Source of the DNA: Sphaerotilus sulfidivorans | GTDB lineage: Bacteria; Pseudomonadota; Gammaproteobacteria; Burkholderiales; Burkholderiaceae_C | NCBI RefSeq assembly: GCF_013426975.1 | Contig: NZ_JACCPY010000007.1 | Location: 62,001-126,000 of the forward strand | Reading direction: 5' to 3' | Length of the DNA stretch: 64,000 nt | In this document: piece after piece, positions 63,684 to 64,000 of the stretch | Position numbering within the stretch: position 1 is the stretch's first letter | How the letters are laid out: the number at the start of each line of letters is the position of its first letter | Translations under genes and position numbers: made by a program | Notes under the pieces: model-generated | What the model was told of the DNA's origin: nothing | Databases searched by the model: none | What the model saw: only the letters and a program-made list of their open reading frames with translations

Positions 63684-64000
63684 TCAGAACAGCTCGATCG
63701 GCGGCTCGTCCGGCGCTCGGGCTGCACTGGCATCGCCGGTGGCTGCGGCGTGGGCCTTGCGCTGGCTGTGCATCACATAGCCTTCGCGCCAGGTGCCGAT
63801 CGTGCGGCTCAGCGCCTGCTGACGCTGCAGGTCGGGGCCCTGGCCCGCAGCCTCGCAGTGGCGCGCCAGATGCTCCAGCCCCTTCTGCACCTGCTCGAGC
63901 AGCTGCCGGTTGATGTCCTGGAACTGCATCCGCCCGAGCGCCTCGAGAATGTCGTCGCGCACCTCGCGGGTGGTCTGCTCCATCTCGCGCGACAGCTCGT
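63684..64000 (-). CDS. Chemotaxis/MCP-like helical protein, C-terminal part
   Basis: The C-terminal 105 residues of a leftward gene whose start lies beyond the right edge. It is helical: ELSREMEQTTREVRDDILEA and LGRMQFQDINRQLLEQVQKG continue a coiled coil, then LEHLARHCEAA. The MQFQDxxRQxLEQV pattern is known from the C-terminal ends of short methyl-accepting-chemotaxis-like proteins and their relatives in Burkholderiales. The tail ends EPPIELF. It is directly convergent with nrdJ; the stop codons abut. Assignment is tentative. Confidence 0.55.
   Translation of the reverse strand, partial: ELSREMEQTTREVRDDILEALGRMQFQDINRQLLEQVQKGLEHLARHCEAAGQGPDLQRQQALSRTIGTWREGYVMHSQRKAHAAATGDASAARAPDEPPIELF

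Overview
The window is very G+C-rich DNA, densely packed with short gaps and many 4-base ATGA/GTGA overlaps. Gene content and order (glyQ-glyS-gmhB-plsC-YgjP, tkt-gap, birA next to a SPOR protein, class II ribonucleotide reductase, PQQ genes, a DUF4212/solute symporter pair) point to a free-living, respiring, metabolically versatile betaproteobacterium, most likely of the order Burkholderiales. That placement is inferred from gene content; no rRNA or tRNA gene was seen.

Region 1 (1-7971) is core housekeeping: a partial nitronate monooxygenase, an MFS transporter, then a leftward block for lipid, LPS-heptose and translation functions (YgjP-like protease, PlsC, GmhB, GlyS, GlyQ) and MurU of peptidoglycan recycling. 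A small cluster of 28-base palindromic repeats lies between glyQ and murU.

Region 2 (about 8.0-11.5 kb) is an accessory island. Three visibly A+T-richer genes (membrane protein, HNH nuclease, membrane protein) are laid out like integron cassettes. They are followed by a Xre/RES toxin-antitoxin pair that lies between two 166-bp copies of the 3' end of a hemerythrin gene; one copy belongs to the intact gene, the other is a stranded fragment.

Region 3 (12-22 kb) is core again: transketolase, GAPDH with a strong terminator, SPOR protein, BirA, a SET-domain protein, topoisomerase III, an AEC carrier and a PIN-domain protein. Region 4 (22-32.3 kb) is a transport and signalling locus: DUF4212 small subunit, sodium:solute symporter, two small membrane proteins, a symporter-like (CbrA-type) histidine kinase, a lone receiver, and a protein fusing PAS, degenerate-kinase and DEDDh-exonuclease domains, with a convergent cNMP/CBS/DUF294 protein. 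These probably sense and import a small carboxylate such as acetate.

Region 5 (32.4-39.7 kb) has a DUF1289 protein, an MHS-family permease, and a NarX/NarL-type two-component system divergent from a complete pqqABCDE operon. Region 6 (39.7-45 kb) has a hybrid CHASE kinase with an EAL-type response regulator, and a universal stress protein preceded by a perfect FNR/ANR box. Region 7 (45-56.4 kb) is an alpha-2-macroglobulin/PBP1C pair split by a large metallophosphoesterase-NB-ARC-TPR protein, the best candidate here for a novel (probably anti-phage) system. Region 8 (56.4-64 kb) has a bestrophin-like channel, an SDR enzyme, two DUF59-type proteins, and an intein-containing B12-dependent ribonucleotide reductase, ending in a partial chemotaxis-like gene.
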